From the NCBI GenBank assembly GCA_026874595.1, contig CM049314.1:23449729-23513728 (forward strand): a DNA stretch of 64,000 nucleotides. The letters are read 5' to 3'. The translations under genes were made by a program, and so were the position numbers. The notes below the pieces were generated by a model. It did not search any database. It saw only the letters and a program-made list of their open reading frames with translations, and was not told the DNA's origin. Shown here one piece after another: positions 61,213 to 64,000 of this stretch. Within the stretch, counting starts at the first letter, position 1. Each line of letters starts with the position of its first letter. The stretch comes from Sipunculus nudus (Eukaryota; Annelida; Sipuncula; Golfingiida; Sipunculidae).

Positions 61213-61523
61213 CAAACTGTCTGCTTCTACCTTTCGCGAATCTTTTTTTTTTGTTGGAGAATTAGTATAGTGTGCAAAGAAACTATTAAATGTTATAACA
61301 AAGCACTGTTTTTATTCGTAATGTTATAAGTGATAATGGATATAGTTTTGTCATTTAATATTCACCATTTCAAGAATTCCTTTTTGTCTTATGGTGATCG
61401 CCCTCCCCCCCCCCCCCCCCCCCGCAAAATAAAAGAAACCCTCTCTCGCTTCATATTGTTGGCTTCTTGGTTTCTACATCGCATATCATTTTCACTGGAA
61501 TATCTCTCATCGATAATACATAG

Positions 61524-61665
61524 CTAACCTATACTAACTGGGATTCGGGTGAACCAAACTTCATGAGCACTCATCTGGAGGACTGTGGTGAAATGAGAAT
61601 GAATGGGAAATGGAATGATGATAAGTGCTTTAGACGGAAACACTACGTCTGCTCAAAAAGGAATG
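61524..61665 (+). CDS. C-type lectin domain, second half
   Basis: A 142-base exon: the acceptor ATACATAG ends at 61,523 and the donor AATG|GTAAG is at 61,666. It enters in phase 0 and reads LTYTNWDSGEPNFMSTHLED, then CGEMRMNGKWNDDKCFRRKH and YVCSKRN. EPN followed later by WND is the calcium-site pair associated with mannose-type sugars. The Glu and Asn/Asp ligands are all present, so calcium-dependent binding is expected. The three cysteines complete the two core disulfides and the N-terminal one. It is too short for most trees of the acceptor's pyrimidine tract (weak, purine-rich context), which is the main reservation about the exact start. Exit in phase 1 means at least one more exon, not identified before 64,000. 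Confidence 0.9.
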
Positions 61666-62426
61666 GTAAGTTGATTTAAGTCTACAACTATTTCATTTAA
61701 TATTAGCAAATATCTGATTTTCTATTAAGTTTGAATTTTTTTTAAATTGTTAAAATTGTTAAATTCCGTCATTCATATAACCTGTTGGAAAATATATATA
61801 TATATATAATCTTCACTACTCCTACTACTACAACTACATGTACTACTACTACTAGTTATTATTCCGATATTATTATCATTATCATTATTATTATTATCAT
61901 TATTACATGTTTTATTGAATCATTTATTAGTGAAGATTAAAAAAAAAATAATATTATTCATTAAGTCATACACAGAAAGAAAACAAATCTTATTCCTCTA
62001 ATAGTGAATAAAATGAAAACATGAAACACGAGTGAACATGAAAGATAAAAAGGTATAATATATTGGAGTGAAGAAGAAATGACAGGTAAATTACTCAGCT
62101 CATAGTTAACATAAAGGAAATAAAACATTATTTATCTATGTTGGAATGAAAAAAAAGTAAAAAAAAATAATTACAAAAAATATTCTTTATACTTTTGAAA
62201 GGAAACGCCTTTTAACTTCTCTATGTTAACTCAAATAATTTCCTTTATTAACCTGAGCCCTGATTTTTGTTAACAAGTTCCTCAGTCAGTGAGCTGGTTT
62301 TATGGAGTTTTATGGAGGATACCCTTTCTCCTAATCCTTGTTAATATTTTATGGGGTGTTGCCTTACACATGTCCAATTTTAGTTTCATATAAAAAAAAT
62401 GGACATCACTTATATATATATATAAA
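61666..62426 (+). other. Sequence after the lectin domain exon
   Basis: AT-rich with (TA)n at about 61,792-61,808 and ACT/ATT trinucleotide runs near 61,820-61,905. No following exon or stop of the lectin gene was recognised here. Confidence 0.55.
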
Positions 62427-64000
62427 CAAGTGACCCATGGGTCATGACGCTCAGCCGACTGACATGTTGACAATATGTCCTTGCACAGGCAACTAATTAA
62501 GATAATGTAGGTGGCATCATTGTTCATGCATCTTAGCTTAAGTTCATCCAGACCCATAAAACAACAAATTTGATGACAATCCAACCAGCCTTTCCTGAGG
62601 AATCTGGCAATTTGTGTGTATTTTGCATTATTTCTGGGGTGCTCAAACATACCCCAAAACTCTGAGAATATAGGTCACAGTGACTGAATTTCAGGTTTCT
62701 GGGAGAACTTTTGAGTTACACTCAATATGTCAAGAAAGAAGATTCCAGGTCATTTTTTTATGATTTGTGCCCTGTAAACAGACAACAACATCTTTGAAGG
62801 TCTCAAAAATAAAGATAAGATGTGTAAAAAATCGGAAAAGTCCAGATGGCGCCACCAGTCTGCCGGAACTGAGGAAATTAACACTCCATGGTGCATATAC
62901 ATGCAAAGAATCATGCCAATCAATGAATTTGTTGTTCAGATACTAAAGCTTTTGTATCAAATTTTTAGTTATTCTAGGGTGTACTTCTGAGCCTCATAGC
63001 TTGGACAATATGGATGACAGAGACCAAATTTCAGGTTTCCGAGGAGATTTTTCACGGACATTCCTGCATGTCAAGATACAATATTCTAGGTCCAGTCATT
63101 ACAATTTGTGCCCTGTTAACAGATGACCACATCTTTAAAGGTCTCATAAACAAAGAAAAAAAATAGTAAAAAATAAAAAAAATCTAGATGGCGCCACCAG
63201 TCTGCAGAAACTGATGAAACATTGCATGACCAATATCCGTGCAAAGAATCATGGTGATCATGGTGATCATTGCATTAGTTGTTCCGATATTTGAGCTCTT
63301 GTATCAAATTTACCATTATTCGGACGGGGGGGGGGGGGGGGGTACGTCAGAGATCGAAAGTTTGAAGAATATGGGAAACAGAGACCTAATTCTAAGTTTC
63401 CAAAGACACTTTTCATTGACCTCTCTGGATATAAAGTTAGAAGATTCCAGGTTCAGCAGTTACAATTTGTGCCTTGTTAACAGATAACCACATCTTTTAA
63501 GGTCTCAAAAACAAAGAAAAAAATAGTAAACAATTTTAAAAATCTAGATGGTGCCACCAGTCTGCAGAAACTGATGAAACATTCCAGGATCAATATCCAT
63601 GCAAAGAATCATGGTGATCATTGCATTCGTTGTTCAGATACTTGAGCTTTTGTAGCAAATTTTTCATTATTCTGGGGGGGGGGGGGATACTTTGGAGATC
63701 CATAGCTTGAAGAATATGGGAAACAAGGGGACTTTACATGGACCTCGCTGGATATAAAGTTTGAAGATTCCATATCCAGCAGTTACGATTTGTGCCCTGT
63801 AAACAGATTACCGCACCTTTACAGGTCTCAAAAATAGAGAAAAAAAAATGTAAAAAAAATTAAAATATACAGACCAATATCCATGCAAAGTATTATGGTG
63901 TTCACTGCATTAGTTGTTCAAATACTAGAGCTTTTATATCAAATTTTAAGTTATTCTTGGGGGTACTTCTGAGCCCCATGGCTCGGACAATATGGGTGAC
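62427..64000 (-). mobile_element. Minus-strand tandem-bodied element, running off the window
   Basis: CAAGTGACCCATGGGTCATG, then ACGCTCAGC, is the inverted family tail (62,427-62,455). Reverse-oriented units follow, marked by GATGGCGCCACCAGTCTGC (about 62,845 and 63,188), TTTGTGCCCTGTTAACAGAT (63,105) and AAAGAATCATGGTGATCA (63,243; 63,604). G17 (63,326-63,342) and a G12 run near 63,676 sit at the unit's C-run site. The head lies beyond 64,000. Confidence 0.85.

Overview
The window reads as nuclear DNA of an invertebrate animal: AT-rich, long introns with GT/AG borders, microsatellites, LINE, LTR and DNA-transposon remains, and very little coding sequence. A mollusc is the most likely source. 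The reasons are dispersed repeats whose heads run into (TCCG)n tracts, a short element with CTGTGGT-type inverted ends, and a secreted C-type lectin gene. That assignment rests on recalled repeat styles, not on a search.

Layout. 1-24,430 is a repeat domain. It is built from a ~338-bp tandem unit, partly organised as higher-order repeats (three near-identical 1,684-bp blocks; two 1,014-bp blocks). Related mobile elements interrupt it. They have a hairpin head (AGCTCAGCTGACT...), a (TCCG)n tract, a tandem body and a hairpin tail (GTCAGCTGAGCG...GGGTCACTTG). Several sit inside the T-tract of a copy of the same tandem unit. 24,800-26,050 is very AT-rich.

26,059-48,689 holds the last three coding exons of one plus-strand gene (26,059-26,107; 40,380-40,494; 48,570-48,689). 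They join in frame to give a C-terminal RAP-like domain, as in FASTKD-type mitochondrial RNA-binding proteins; a poly(A) signal lies at 48,949. Its introns are swollen with elements. The first carries several tandem-bodied repeats and a 5.4-kb element with inverted ends, holding a foldback pair, a LINE 3' end and a 403-bp insertion. The second carries an LTR element nested in a tandem-bodied element nested in another.

49,000-55,000 is intergenic, with a second tandem family (51,095-52,165), microsatellites and a GC-rich island (54,250-54,600). 55,252-61,665 holds four in-phase plus-strand exons of a secreted C-type lectin: signal peptide, a sushi-like segment, then a two-exon lectin domain with EPN and WND motifs. 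The gene appears to continue past 61,665. From 62,427 to the end the tandem-bodied element returns on the minus strand.

Almost all open frames of 60-160 codons here are chance frames in repeats. No operon, CRISPR array, convincing tRNA or rRNA gene was seen. The most unusual feature is the tandem-bodied element family and its repeated self-nesting.
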